Counted from the stretch's first letter, positions 42,028 through 51,012 are shown. The stretch is DNA of 64,000 nucleotides from CAZXEU01 sp965207385 (GCA_965207385.1 CBDBLZ010000014.1:1-64000); one strand, 5' to 3'. Notes: a model not told the origin generated them from the letters alone. A program made the numbers and translations.

Positions 42028-44060
42028 TGTATTGGCAGCTCGGGTTGCGGGGCCACTTGCGTCGTATCCTGAGCCGCCGTGGTATCAGGGCCCGAGTAGC
42101 TAAGACCAAATCCAAACGGAAATAGTGGGTCAGCGGAGTCGAATGGTACGTCTTCCAGCTGTTCCCGCACCGCTCGCATGGAAGACGGCAGCTCGAACGG
42201 CAGCCGCCCAGAGGGATCAAATCTCCCGAAGACCGCATCCAGGATGACTTCGTCCGATGCGCCGAAATTGGCCAGCAGCCCGGCAGCGCTCTCCGCCACT
42301 TCCGGTATTACGGCCGGGCGGTCCATGAAGACGTCTACTACGGTTGGAAGGGCACGAGTGACTGCAAGGATGCTCTCCAGCTCCTCCCCCTTGAAATCCA
42401 GGTCGCCCTGGTGCATCATGCTCTCCAGCATCCCGCTGCCTCGCGGTGGCTCGTACGGCGTCTGTGTTCTCAGAAGCGCCACGGTGGCATCTGCGGGATC
42501 ATCAACCACGGTCGCATACCGGGCCGCCACACTGCTGTCCACATTCTGTATGTACAGGCGTTCTCCGTCGGCCAGTGGCAGCAGCGAGGCCCCGTCCATG
42601 TCTGCATTCTTGAGCAGGACGATGGATGCCTGCTGGGCCCTCTTGCCTGCCTCCATGAACTCCGCATTGCCCACTATTTCGCTGGCGGCATACTCATCGA
42701 CATACGGATCGTCGAAGAGGCCGAGCAGAAACTTGTCCCTCAAGAGCCTGCCAACCGAGTTGTCGAGACGCCCTTCGTCCACCCGGCCCGTCTCCACCAG
42801 CTCAACGATCCATTCCGGATTGGATTCTCCTCCAAAAATATCGACGCCGGCATCCAGAGCCTTCTCAGCGCGGTCGACCGGCGACAGCTCCTCCACTCCC
42901 CAACCGGGCGACTCAAGAAGGGTCAGGCCGAGCACACGCTTGCTGCTTAGCACCGCCCAGTCCGTGCTGATGACCCCGTCAAAGCCCAGTTCATTGCGCA
43001 AGAGGTCCGTTACGATCTCACGGCTGAAGGCAAAACCCACAGGCTCTTCCGTAATGCCGACACCCACGCCGTAGCTCACCATGATCTGCGCGGTACCCGC
43101 CGCCATCGCGCCGGTCACGAAGGGCACCACGTGATAGTCGAATCGCCCTCCCGGGTATACCTGGTCCTTGCCATAGGAGAAATGGGCTTCCCATCCGTCA
43201 TCCTGCGGTCCTCCTCCCGGAAAGTGCTTGGTCATTGTCGCGACACTTTCAGAGCCGAGCGATGTGCCCTGCAGCCCGCGGATGTATGCGCGACCCAGAC
43301 GGGCAGCCAGGTCACCGTCCTCTCCAAAGGTACCCAGGACGCGGGACCAGCGCGGTTCCGTTGCCAGGTCCAACATCGGATGCAGGGCCAGCCGTATGCC
43401 CACTGCAAGGTACTCCTGCCGCGCGATATCAGCGAATGAAGCGACCAGCTGCGAATCGCGCGCGGCCGCAAGCCCGAGGGGCTGCGGCCAAACGGAAAAG
43501 GCGCCGCCGAACATGGCGGCGATCGGGCCGGTCAGATAGCCATGTCTAGGATCGGAGGCAATGGTGACAGGAATGCCCAGCCGCGATCGCTCCGCCAACT
43601 TCTGCACGGAATTGTACCACCTCGCCATGGCGACAGGACTATTGGCCTGCATGATATTGAAGTGGTTCATGTGGCGACGAACGATCATCGTCGAATTCGT
43701 GGGCATAAAGAAACTGAACGGATTGTCGGGCGTCGGCCGTTCCAGGAGCGTGCCGTCCGGATCCATGGCGATCATTTGAATGAACATCATGCCAGCCTTC
43801 TCCTCCAGTGTCATCCTGGAGAGCACATCCTGCACGCGCTCCTCCACGGGGGCAGCGACATCTTCGTAGGGATCCATGATCCCGTTCTTGTTGAGATCCC
43901 GATAGGCTGCGCCTTCGGAAATCCTGACAGGTGCCTCCGGTCCCAGGCTGGCCATCGTACTTCCTGAGACAATGGCGTAGTACAAGAAGAAGCCGAGAAC
44001 GCCAGCCGCCGCCACGACCAATATGCTGAGTATGGCAATTGTTATTCTTCGCAAGATCAC
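42024..44060 (-). CDS. Membrane-anchored glycoside hydrolase family 3
   Basis: A 678-residue GH3 enzyme. An N-terminal hydrophobic helix (5-31) anchors or exports it. An EF-hand-like calcium loop, 'DLNKNGIMDPYED' (55-67), precedes the TIM-barrel. Substrate-site features: 'LGIPVTIASDPRHG' (161-174), 'GTFGEDGDLAARLGRAYIRGLQG', 'TKHFPGGG' (277-284), and the nucleophile Asp367 in 'DGVISTDWAV'. The C-terminal alpha/beta domain follows. GH3 covers beta-glucosidases, xylosidases and N-acetylglucosaminidases; the specificity is not clear. I chose the GTG at 44060 because an AGGTGG lies six bases upstream; TTG 44081 is the longer option. The last four bases overlap the AbgT start. Confidence 0.92.
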   Translation of the reverse strand: MILRRITIAILSILVVAAAGVLGFFLYYAIVSGSTMASLGPEAPVRISEGAAYRDLNKNGIMDPYEDVAAPVEERVQDVLSRMTLEEKAGMMFIQMIAMDPDGTLLERPTPDNPFSFFMPTNSTMIVRRHMNHFNIMQANSPVAMARWYNSVQKLAERSRLGIPVTIASDPRHGYLTGPIAAMFGGAFSVWPQPLGLAAARDSQLVASFADIARQEYLAVGIRLALHPMLDLATEPRWSRVLGTFGEDGDLAARLGRAYIRGLQGTSLGSESVATMTKHFPGGGPQDDGWEAHFSYGKDQVYPGGRFDYHVVPFVTGAMAAGTAQIMVSYGVGVGITEEPVGFAFSREIVTDLLRNELGFDGVISTDWAVLSSKRVLGLTLLESPGWGVEELSPVDRAEKALDAGVDIFGGESNPEWIVELVETGRVDEGRLDNSVGRLLRDKFLLGLFDDPYVDEYAASEIVGNAEFMEAGKRAQQASIVLLKNADMDGASLLPLADGERLYIQNVDSSVAARYATVVDDPADATVALLRTQTPYEPPRGSGMLESMMHQGDLDFKGEELESILAVTRALPTVVDVFMDRPAVIPEVAESAAGLLANFGASDEVILDAVFGRFDPSGRLPFELPSSMRAVREQLEDVPFDSADPLFPFGFGLSYSGPDTTAAQDTTQVAPQPELPIQ

Positions 44061-44154
44061 TGCGCCACCTGTTTGGCCCAAGAATTCAAACTGCAGTCTA
44101 AAATACGCGTTCAGGGGACACTTCTGTGCACAGCACTAACTTTGGGCAACTGAC

Positions 44155-45375
44155 ATGACACCGGTAGAAGACATCAGGAGCCAGTTCCCGGCCCTGCAGC
44201 GCCGCCACAGGGGACACAACGTTGCCTACTTCGACGGCCCTGGTGGAACGCAGGTCCCGCGCGCGGTGGTCGAGGCCATGGCGGACTACCTGTACCACCA
44301 CAACGCCAATACGCACTGGGCCTACCCCACGAGCGCCGAGACAGACCAGGTGCTGGAGGATGCGCGCTCCGCCTTCGCGGACTTCCTGAACTGCGAGACG
44401 GACAGCATCGCGTTTGGCAACAACATGACGACGCTTACCTTCCACGTGGCGCGGGCCATCGGCCGCCGGCTGCAGCCGCGTGACGAGATCATTGTAACCG
44501 ATCTCGACCACCATGCCAACATAGATCCCTGGCTGGACCTGGCCCAAGAGCGGGGTCTCGTCGTTCGCCATGCCCGCTTTGATGCCGGTACCGGTACGCT
44601 CGACTGGAACCACCTGGAGAGCCTGGTTTCCGACCGAACGCGTCTTCTGGCTGTAGGCGCCGCCTCCAATGCTCTCGGAACCATCAATGACGTAGCCCGG
44701 GCCTGCCGGCTTGCCCGGGCAGCAGGTGCTCTCTCGTTCATAGATGCCGTGCACTATGCTGCCCACTGGCCGCCCGAGGTCCGGGGCTGGGACTGCGACA
44801 TTCTGGCCTGCTCCGCCTACAAGTTCTACGGACCGCATGCGGCCGTGTTGTATTGCAGAAAGGAGCTCCTGGATGAGCTAAGCCTGCCGCGACTGGTACC
44901 GGCGCCAGACACTGCGCCGGAAAGACTCGAAACCGGTACGCAAAATCACGAGGGCATGGCCGGTGCGGCGGCCGCCGTCAATTTCCTGGCTTCCCTGGCG
45001 CATGGCACCACGCGCCGGGAGCGTCTGCGCGCCGCGGCCCGGGCCGTCCATGAGCGGACGCACGCCCAACTAGCCTTCCTGTGGTCCGGCCTGGCAGCCA
45101 TGGATGGTGTAACACTGTATGGTCCGCAGCCGGATGCTGAACGCACCCCGACGCTCGCCTTCACCGTACGCGGCAAGAGCAGCGAGGAGGTATGCCGGGA
45201 GCTATCACGAGAGGGCCTTTTCCTGTCACATGGAGACTTCTATGCCATGACCGTGGTGAAAAGACTCGGCGTCGAAGGCCTCGTGCGCGCAGGCTGTGCG
45301 TGTTACACTACGCATGCAGAAGGGGAGCATCTCGTCCGGGCCGTGGGCCGCATCGCAGCTACAGCGCGCCCGTAA
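44155..45375 (+). CDS. Cysteine desulfurase-like class V aminotransferase
   Basis: A 406-residue PLP enzyme of the VC1184-type 'cysteine desulfurase family' (TIGR01976-like). PLP contacts: 'DHHAN' (118-122), D197 in 'FIDAVHYAAH', and the Schiff-base K223 in 'SAYKFYGPH'. The 'FDGPGGTQVPRAVVEAMADYL' N-terminus is diagnostic. The usual catalytic-Cys loop of true NifS/IscS is not visible, so genuine desulfurase activity is doubtful. The C-terminal family motif that normally reads 'AHYNT' is 'ACYTT' here. It is divergent from the GH3 gene and overlaps the converging CPBP gene by 17 bp at the 3' ends. The substrate is unknown. Confidence 0.88.
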   Translation: MTPVEDIRSQFPALQRRHRGHNVAYFDGPGGTQVPRAVVEAMADYLYHHNANTHWAYPTSAETDQVLEDARSAFADFLNCETDSIAFGNNMTTLTFHVARAIGRRLQPRDEIIVTDLDHHANIDPWLDLAQERGLVVRHARFDAGTGTLDWNHLESLVSDRTRLLAVGAASNALGTINDVARACRLARAAGALSFIDAVHYAAHWPPEVRGWDCDILACSAYKFYGPHAAVLYCRKELLDELSLPRLVPAPDTAPERLETGTQNHEGMAGAAAAVNFLASLAHGTTRRERLRAAARAVHERTHAQLAFLWSGLAAMDGVTLYGPQPDAERTPTLAFTVRGKSSEEVCRELSREGLFLSHGDFYAMTVVKRLGVEGLVRAGCACYTTHAEGEHLVRAVGRIAATARP

Positions 45376-46087
45376 TCACCATCACGTCATACAGCGCATG
45401 CGTCCAGGCAGCAACGCCGAATCCACGCACCAGAAACACGACATTCAGGGCAAGCCCGAAAAGCGCCCGGTACAGGAAGGAGCCAAGCTCGAAGGCATCG
45501 CCGAGAGCGCCCACGTAATGGACCCCGCTGAATACCAGGGCTCCCAGAACCGCGGCAATGGCGTATGTACCCACCCTGCCCATTTCCGGGACGATGCGAG
45601 TCAGCACTAGAAACAGCGTTCCGACAAGCAAGACGCGAAAGAGCAGTTCCTCGTACAATCCCGCCCCGATCGAAAGCACCAGACCGGCCATAAGATCGGG
45701 TTCGTAGTTCTGCGCCGCGGCCATAAGGCGCTGGGTCAAATCGGACACGACCAGCGCCAAGAGCACCGCGTAAAAGGCACTTTCCGCCACTATCCAGAGC
45801 GCATAGCCCGGACGCAGCGGAATCTGCTTCTTTCTCTCGGCGATAAATACGGCCGTTCCAATACCTACTACGACCAGCGCCGCAATCAGCGCTCCCCCGT
45901 CGCCCAGGCGCGGCATCACCCACTTCATCCATACTTCCGCGCTGATGCGAACCGGCTGCACCGCGTCGCGATTGACCACCCTGATAAGGATCTCATACGC
46001 TGCCAGTAGGGGAAGCGCCATCAGGAAGCCGTACGTTGCCGTACGTGTTGCGGCGTGATATGCCCTCACACGCGCCGGCCTATCCAT
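45359..46087 (-). CDS. CPBP-family intramembrane metalloprotease
   Basis: A 242-residue, roughly 7-helix membrane protein of the CPBP (CAAX protease/bacteriocin-processing, Abi) family. The three family motifs are present: 'YEELLFR' (E146, E147, R151), 'FSGVHYVG' (H190), and 'WTHALYDV' (H230, D234). These residues form the active site within the membrane. It is the last gene of the minus-strand spoT-to-CPBP block; its ATG overlaps the TPR gene stop by 8 bp. Its 3' end overlaps the converging aminotransferase gene by 17 bp. The substrate is unknown. Confidence 0.9.
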   Translation of the reverse strand: MDRPARVRAYHAATRTATYGFLMALPLLAAYEILIRVVNRDAVQPVRISAEVWMKWVMPRLGDGGALIAALVVVGIGTAVFIAERKKQIPLRPGYALWIVAESAFYAVLLALVVSDLTQRLMAAAQNYEPDLMAGLVLSIGAGLYEELLFRVLLVGTLFLVLTRIVPEMGRVGTYAIAAVLGALVFSGVHYVGALGDAFELGSFLYRALFGLALNVVFLVRGFGVAAWTHALYDVMVITGAL

Positions 46088-46406
46088 TTTCCGGCTCCAT
46101 CGTCTCTAGCGCTTCCCGAAGCTCCGCCAGATCCCTGTGCTGTCCTTCACGGGCAGCGGCGTCCATGCCAAGGCGAAAAACACGCGCCGCACGGGCACGG
46201 TTGCCCTGGGCCAGGTATAGCTTGCCCAGGTGGTAATACGTGCCCGTGTACTCAGGCTCGGCTGCCATGAGATCCTCGTAGTATGACCGCGCCAGGGCCA
46301 GCTCTCCACGTTTTGCATATTCCTGCGCCAGGGCAAAGCGCGTGAATGCGTCCTTGGGATCCGCCCGATAAAACTCAAGCAGCCTGGCGAGCCGGTCCTC
46401 CGCCAT
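46080..46406 (-). CDS. Small tetratricopeptide-repeat protein
   Basis: A 108-residue soluble protein made almost wholly of two to three TPR units: 'AFTRFALAQEYAKRGELALARSYYEDLMAAEPEYTGTYYHLGKLYLAQGNRARAARVFRLGMDAA'. TPRs mediate protein contacts; no catalytic part. The start is the ATG at 46406, six bases below the TPM-gene stop; the longer open frame to 46565 gives an Arg-rich shadow of the glycine-rich TPM tail. It overlaps the CPBP gene by 8 bp. Confidence 0.85.
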   Translation of the reverse strand: MAEDRLARLLEFYRADPKDAFTRFALAQEYAKRGELALARSYYEDLMAAEPEYTGTYYHLGKLYLAQGNRARAARVFRLGMDAAAREGQHRDLAELREALETMEPENG

Positions 46407-46411
46407 GGCGG

Positions 46412-47206
46412 CTACCACCCTCCTCCTGCACCGCCGCCGCCAAATCCACCGCCGCCGAATCCTCCTCCAAAGCCGCCGCCGCCCAATCCCCCTCCGAAGC
46501 TTCCTCCCATTCCCCCGCCGCCTCGAAAGCCACTGCCGAGCGCAGCCCCGGCAATGAATGCCCACGGTACGTCACTGCGACCTCGACCGCGGCCGCGGCC
46601 GCCACCGTGCCTTCCACCGGCAAAGGCACTCAGCAAGAGCACCACGACTATCAAGAAGAAAAGAACGCCGAATACGCTGTTACCCTGGGTACTGCCTGTC
46701 GGCGAACCATCGGCCGTGAATTCGCCTGCGGCGGCCCGCATGAGGGCTTCCGTTCCGAGAGCAAGACCCTCATAGAAACGACCTTGCCGGAAAAACGGCG
46801 TGATGACCTCGCGCACAATGCGTCCGGCCAGTGCATCGGGAATCGATCCCTCAAGCCCGTAGCCGGTGGCAATGAAGACCTTGCGATCATCCCTGGAAAC
46901 CAGCACCACGGCACCATTGTCGGCCTCTCCCTGGCCCACACCCCACTGATCACCGAGCTGCGTGGCATAGGCAGCAATGTCCTCTCCACCCAGGTCCGGC
47001 AGGGTTACCACCACGATCTGCGTGGAGGTCGTGTCCGCATAATCACGCAGACGCCCGGTCAGGAGCTCTTCCTCGGTGCGCGAGAGCAGATCGCCCGCGT
47101 CCGTAACTATGGCCCCGGTGGGCGCAATAACCTGCACGCCCTGGGCATGGCCTGCGGTCGACACCAGCAGGCACGCCAGCAGCAGGTATGGTCTTTTCGG
47201 GATCAC
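46412..47206 (-). CDS. TPM-domain protein (YgcG-like) with glycine-rich tail
   Basis: A 264-residue envelope protein. Signal peptide ('YLLLACLLVSTAGHAQG'), then a TPM domain (about 30-165): 'VTDAGDLLSRTEEELLTGRLRDYADTTSTQIVVVTLPDLGGEDIAAYATQLGDQWGVGQGEADNGAVVLVSRDDRKVFIATGYGLEG'. A transmembrane helix follows ('SVFGVLFFLIVVVLLLSAF', about 178-196), then a tail of Gly/Arg and Gly/Phe repeats to the end. TPM proteins pair with LemA, whose gene overlaps this one by 4 bp immediately upstream; the pair is very common and linked to membrane-protein quality or assembly, but the reaction is not established. The tail is low-complexity. Confidence 0.9.
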   Translation of the reverse strand: MIPKRPYLLLACLLVSTAGHAQGVQVIAPTGAIVTDAGDLLSRTEEELLTGRLRDYADTTSTQIVVVTLPDLGGEDIAAYATQLGDQWGVGQGEADNGAVVLVSRDDRKVFIATGYGLEGSIPDALAGRIVREVITPFFRQGRFYEGLALGTEALMRAAAGEFTADGSPTGSTQGNSVFGVLFFLIVVVLLLSAFAGGRHGGGRGRGRGRSDVPWAFIAGAALGSGFRGGGGMGGSFGGGLGGGGFGGGFGGGGFGGGGAGGGW

Positions 47207-47808
47207 GAGCTGAAGTCCACCGTCGGAGCTTGCTCAGCACCCTCTTCCGCTTCAAAGAAGGGCCGGCGGTCGTGGCCAAACATCCCGGCGACCAGCACGG
47301 CGGGAAAGCGTCGAATGCGCGTATTGTAACTGCGAACAGACTCGTTGTACCTGGTGCGGGCCACGTTTATGCGGTTCTCGGTTCCTTCCAGTTGCACTTG
47401 CAGGTCGCGGAAAGCCTCGGTAGCCCGCAATTCGGGATAATTCTCGCTTACCACCAGAAGCCGGCCAAGTGCACCACCCAGCTGCGCCTGAGCCGCCTGA
47501 AAGGCCTGCAGTTTCGAAGGGTCCGTCAAGTCCTCCCCGCTTAGGGTAATGCCCGTCGCTTGCGCACGGGCCCGTGTAACAGATTCCAGGGTCTGACTTT
47601 CAAACTCGCTGGCTCCCCTAACCGTGTTAACCAGATTGGGAATCAGGTCGCTGCGGCGCTGGTAGGCGGTCTCGACGTTGCCCCAGGCTTCATCCAGGCT
47701 TTCTTCCTCCGAGACGAGACTGTTGTAGGTTCCAACCCCCATACAGCCACCAAAAACAGCTAGCAGCAGAACGACAACCAGCCCAATAGATCCCGTGCTT
47801 CGAAACAT
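47203..47808 (-). CDS. lemA: LemA family protein
   Basis: A 201-residue protein with one N-terminal transmembrane helix ('IGLVVVLLLAVFGGCMGVG') and a long helical periplasmic domain. The core 'YNSLVSEEESLDEAWGNVETAYQRRSDLIPNLVNTVRGASEFESQTLESVTRARAQA' is diagnostic for LemA. 'NYPELRATEAFRDLQVQLEGTENRINVARTRYNESVRSYNTRIRRFP' follows. The length is standard. It precedes the TPM gene with a four-base overlap and follows ruvX by 20 bp. Confidence 0.93.
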   Translation of the reverse strand: MFRSTGSIGLVVVLLLAVFGGCMGVGTYNSLVSEEESLDEAWGNVETAYQRRSDLIPNLVNTVRGASEFESQTLESVTRARAQATGITLSGEDLTDPSKLQAFQAAQAQLGGALGRLLVVSENYPELRATEAFRDLQVQLEGTENRINVARTRYNESVRSYNTRIRRFPAVLVAGMFGHDRRPFFEAEEGAEQAPTVDFSS

Positions 47809-47828
47809 GGCAGATATTTTTCCTTTGC

Positions 47829-48269
47829 CTACGATGCGCCCGCATTGCGGTTTCGGGCCTGTGCGTCCAGGTACTCCTGCAGGATGATGCCCGCTGCCGC
47901 GGCGTCTACTCTTTCCCTGGAAACGGGCCGACCGGTGCCGCGCAAGACCTCTTTGGCCTCCTCCGACGTATAGCGCTCATCCCACCTGATGAATTGTACC
48001 CCGGGAAGCTGCCTTCGCAGCCGGTTGATGTATTGCTGAACCCGCTCGGTTGCAATCCCCTCGCTGCCGTCTTCCATGAGCGGCCAACCCACAATAACGA
48101 CTGCGATGCCCTCTTCGGCGTGCAGGCGCCCCAGCCGATTCGCGGCCTCTGACTGAGAAAACGTGCCGAATGGCTGCGCGAACATCCGCATCGGATCCGC
48201 CAAAGCCAGTCCGACGCGCTTGGTACCAAAGTCCACGGATGCGACGCGACCGTCAATGGTGGTCTGCAT
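47829..48269 (-). CDS. ruvX: RuvX/YqgF putative Holliday junction resolvase
   Basis: A 146-residue protein of the YqgF/RuvX RNase H-like family, proposed to resolve Holliday junctions and also to process pre-16S rRNA. Core motifs: 'VASVDFGTKRVGLALADP' with the catalytic Asp, 'VVIVGWPLMEDGSEG', 'IRWDERYTSEEAKEVLR' and the terminal 'VDAAAAGIILQEYLD' with the last catalytic Asp. The ATG at 48269 gives a normal N-terminus; the start lies within the end of the HU gene (17-bp overlap). The frame is open to 48329. Confidence 0.93.
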   Translation of the reverse strand: MQTTIDGRVASVDFGTKRVGLALADPMRMFAQPFGTFSQSEAANRLGRLHAEEGIAVVIVGWPLMEDGSEGIATERVQQYINRLRRQLPGVQFIRWDERYTSEEAKEVLRGTGRPVSRERVDAAAAGIILQEYLDAQARNRNAGAS

Positions 48270-48618
48270 CGGCACTCGCTTCAGGAATCGAATACCTGAG
48301 CTCCCGCAGCGGCTTCTGTAGCCTTTCACGGATCCGCTTGCCAGGCTTGAAATGCGTCTTCCTGCGGCTAGGCACGAAAATGGTTTCGTTGGTCCTGGGA
48401 TTGCGCGCCTTGGGCTTGGCTCTCGTCTTCTTTACCTCCAGCACACCGAAACCGCGCAGCTCGATGCGTATCTCGGGATCCGCTTCCATCAGCATGTCAG
48501 CGAGAACCTCCAGGACTTCGTTCACCCACGACTCGCCTTCTTCAAGCCGAGTGCCCATGCGCGCCGCGACCCGCCGCGAGACATCCTTCTTGACCATGGT
48601 AGCAACTTTCTCGCCCAT
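48253..48618 (-). CDS. HU/IHF-family DNA-binding protein
   Basis: About 121 residues. The fold is HU/IHF: 'VSRRVAARMGTRLEEGESWVNEVLEVLADMLMEADPEIRIELRGFGVLEVKKTRAKPKARNPRTNETIFVPSRRKTHFKPGKRIRERL'. This includes the arm 'KARNPRTNE' with the intercalating proline region, which bends DNA by inserting into the minor groove. The C-terminal tail of about 20 residues is longer than usual. It starts 65 bp after spoT and overlaps ruvX by 17 bp. The ATG at 48597 would match the family N-terminus better and remove seven residues. HU versus IHF cannot be told by eye. Confidence 0.9.
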   Translation of the reverse strand: MGEKVATMVKKDVSRRVAARMGTRLEEGESWVNEVLEVLADMLMEADPEIRIELRGFGVLEVKKTRAKPKARNPRTNETIFVPSRRKTHFKPGKRIRERLQKPLRELRYSIPEASADADHH

Positions 48619-48683
48619 CAGATTGTCGCCGGTTCAGATAGTGACCCGTACAAGCTACGAATACCGGAGAACTACGTGCTCCG

Positions 48684-50915
48684 CTATTCTTCAAACCGGT
48701 AAACGCCATGGATGGAGTCGAGACCCTTCAGACGATCCATCAATCTGCGCAGGTGCTGCAGGTCACTTACATACAGCACGATGGTTCCTTCAAAAATACC
48801 GTCCCTCGTGTCCACGGTAATGGACCGTATGTTGGTTTTTAGGTTGCGGGAAATGACCGTCGTAAGATCATGTACGATGCCCACGCGGTCCTCGCCCACC
48901 ACGCGCAGGCCGGCTACAAAATGCACGTCCTTCTGCCGGCTCCAGTCACAGGCCTGTATGCGGTCAGCGTGGTTTACCAACAGGTGCGAAGCATTGCGGC
49001 AGCTGGTTCGATGAATCTTGATGGTGCCCGTCCGGCTCGCATACCCGAACACCGAGTCTCCCGGGATGGGATTGCAGCACGCGGCATAGGAGACGGCCAG
49101 ACCTGCCACCCGCTCCCCGTTGATTAGCAGCGCTCCCTGGCCCGTAAGGCGGGCGTGCTCCTGGAAGGCCTTGTATTCCTTGGCCGAGGCCTCACGCTCC
49201 GGCTCTTCCTCGGTGCGGATCTCGCCGGTCTTGACCAGGTGAACGAGCTCGCTGATGTCGAAGAGTCCGGAGGCAATTTCGTAGAACATCTGCTTCGGAC
49301 TCTGATACCTGAATTTGTTGGCGTAGCGTACCAGGTCCGCTTCGCTAACGTTCAGCCGGGCCCTACGGGCCTTCTTCTCCCAAAGCCGTCGCCCGTAGCT
49401 TACAGCTACTCTCCGCTCCTCGTTGATCCAGTGACGGATGCGGCTTCTCGCCTTGTGGGTGACCACAAACTTGATCCAGTCCGGATTGGGCGTCTGCTTC
49501 TTGGACGTAATGATTTCCACCTGGTCGCCGCTCTTCAGTTGATGCGACAGCGGCACCATCTTGCCGTTGACCTTGGCTCCTATGCATTGGAAGCCGACGT
49601 CCGTGTGAATCTGGAAGGCAAAGTCTACGGGAGTGGCCTTGGTCGGCAGGGTCTTGAGATCTCCCCTCGGCGTAAATACGTAAATCTCGTCCGTATAGAG
49701 GTTTAGACTGAATTCCTGCACGAACTCCGCGGCATGATCTGCGTCCGGGTTCTCAATCAGGTCCTTGACCCAGGCCAGGAACTGGTCCATTTCCTGGTCG
49801 GTCTTGTCCACGCCTTCCTTGTACTTCCAGTGGGCCGCCACGCCACGCTCGGCCACTTCGTGCATCTCCATCGTCCTTATCTGCACTTCGACCTTGCGCC
49901 CTCCCGGACCCAGGACCGTGGTATGCAGGCTCTGGTAACCGTTTGACTTGGGCACCGAAATAAAATCCCTGAAGCGCTCCGGAAGGGGCTGGTACAGATC
50001 CGTGACGATCGAATAGACCCTCCAGCAATCCTCCTTGCCCAGGCGGCCGGTCGACTTCAGTACCACGCGGATGGCGAACAGGTCATAGATTTCTTCTATG
50101 GGCTTGTCCTGCGCCTTCATCTTGCGATAGATCGACTGCACATTCTTCGATCTGCCGTAGATGTCGAATTCAAAGCCGTAGGCCAGCAGCCGCTCCTTGA
50201 CAGGAGCAATGAAGCTCTTAATGTACGCGGCGCGTTCCTGCCTGGTGGCCTTGAGACCTCGTACGATTCCATAGTAGGCCTCCTTTTCAAGCACGCGGAG
50301 GGACAAATCCTCCAGCTCGTTCTTGATGGTTTGCAACCCGAATCGATGCGCAAGCGGCGCGAAAAGCATGGCCGTTTCCGAGGCAACCTTGAGCTGCTTG
50401 CGTTCGGGCAGGGAATCGAGCGTACGCATGTTGTGCAGCCGATCGGCAAACTTGACCAGGATCACCCGCACGTCCTGGGCCATGGAGAGCATGAGCTTCC
50501 GGACATTCTCCGCCTGCCCCAGCCCCCAGGTCGCGAAAACGCCGCGTATTTTGGTCAGCCCGTCAATGAGCATGGCAAGCGTTTCCCCGAATTCGGACCG
50601 GATAAGCTCCAGCGTAACCTCGGTGTCCTCTACCACGTCATGCAAGAGTGCCGCGGCCACACTGGTGTCATCGAAGCCGATGTCACGGGCCACGATCTTG
50701 GCCACTTCAATCGGATGGATCATGTAGGGCTCGCCGGACCTGCGGAAATCGTTGCGGTGCGCCCAGTAGCTAAGCCGGAATGCTCGTTGGATCATGTCCT
50801 CGTCCACCCTGGTCAGGCGCTGGCGACACATGTCAAGGAGCTCATCGAGCGAGTGCTCGAATGATTCCGGTATCGTCACGCCGGCGCTTCTGACTATGGC
50901 CGAGGTCTTGAGCAT
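48684..50915 (-). CDS. spoT: Bifunctional (p)ppGpp synthetase/hydrolase (Rel/SpoT)
   Basis: A 743-residue long RSH protein controlling the stringent response. The hydrolase HD domain is intact: H67 in 'GEPYMIHP', H92-D93 in 'LLHDVVEDT', E96-D97. The synthetase has 'YGRSKNVQSIYRKM', 'YDLFAIRVVL', 'FRDFISVPKSNGYQSLHTTVLG' and 'VEVQIRTMEMHEVAERGVAAHW'. A TGS domain follows ('IYVFTPRGDLKTLPTKATPVDFAFQIHTDVG'), then a conserved-Cys region ('SYAACCNPIPGD') and a C-terminal ACT domain. Both activities should be present. It is the first gene of a minus-strand block running to CPBP. A terminator at 50980-51012 separates it from rplQ, so it probably has its own promoter in 50916-50979. Confidence 0.96.
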   Translation of the reverse strand: MLKTSAIVRSAGVTIPESFEHSLDELLDMCRQRLTRVDEDMIQRAFRLSYWAHRNDFRRSGEPYMIHPIEVAKIVARDIGFDDTSVAAALLHDVVEDTEVTLELIRSEFGETLAMLIDGLTKIRGVFATWGLGQAENVRKLMLSMAQDVRVILVKFADRLHNMRTLDSLPERKQLKVASETAMLFAPLAHRFGLQTIKNELEDLSLRVLEKEAYYGIVRGLKATRQERAAYIKSFIAPVKERLLAYGFEFDIYGRSKNVQSIYRKMKAQDKPIEEIYDLFAIRVVLKSTGRLGKEDCWRVYSIVTDLYQPLPERFRDFISVPKSNGYQSLHTTVLGPGGRKVEVQIRTMEMHEVAERGVAAHWKYKEGVDKTDQEMDQFLAWVKDLIENPDADHAAEFVQEFSLNLYTDEIYVFTPRGDLKTLPTKATPVDFAFQIHTDVGFQCIGAKVNGKMVPLSHQLKSGDQVEIITSKKQTPNPDWIKFVVTHKARSRIRHWINEERRVAVSYGRRLWEKKARRARLNVSEADLVRYANKFRYQSPKQMFYEIASGLFDISELVHLVKTGEIRTEEEPEREASAKEYKAFQEHARLTGQGALLINGERVAGLAVSYAACCNPIPGDSVFGYASRTGTIKIHRTSCRNASHLLVNHADRIQACDWSRQKDVHFVAGLRVVGEDRVGIVHDLTTVISRNLKTNIRSITVDTRDGIFEGTIVLYVSDLQHLRRLMDRLKGLDSIHGVYRFEE

Positions 50916-50979
50916 GGTGCAAGGGTGGACATATTCTCAACAAGAGTAGCCACGAGCGGTTTCCCGACGGGGCAGCCAC

Positions 50980-51012
50980 AAAAAAACCCGGCAAGGCTGG
51001 CACCTCCCGGGT
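50980..51012 (-). terminator. Intrinsic terminator after rplQ
   Basis: Reading the minus strand, ACCCGG (51012-51007) pairs with CCGGGT (50991-50986), with an inner AGG/CCT that can extend the stem. A run of T follows at 50986-50980. It begins 24 bp past the rplQ stop and ends 65 bp before spoT, the classic place to end the ribosomal-protein/rpoA transcript. Confidence 0.85.
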
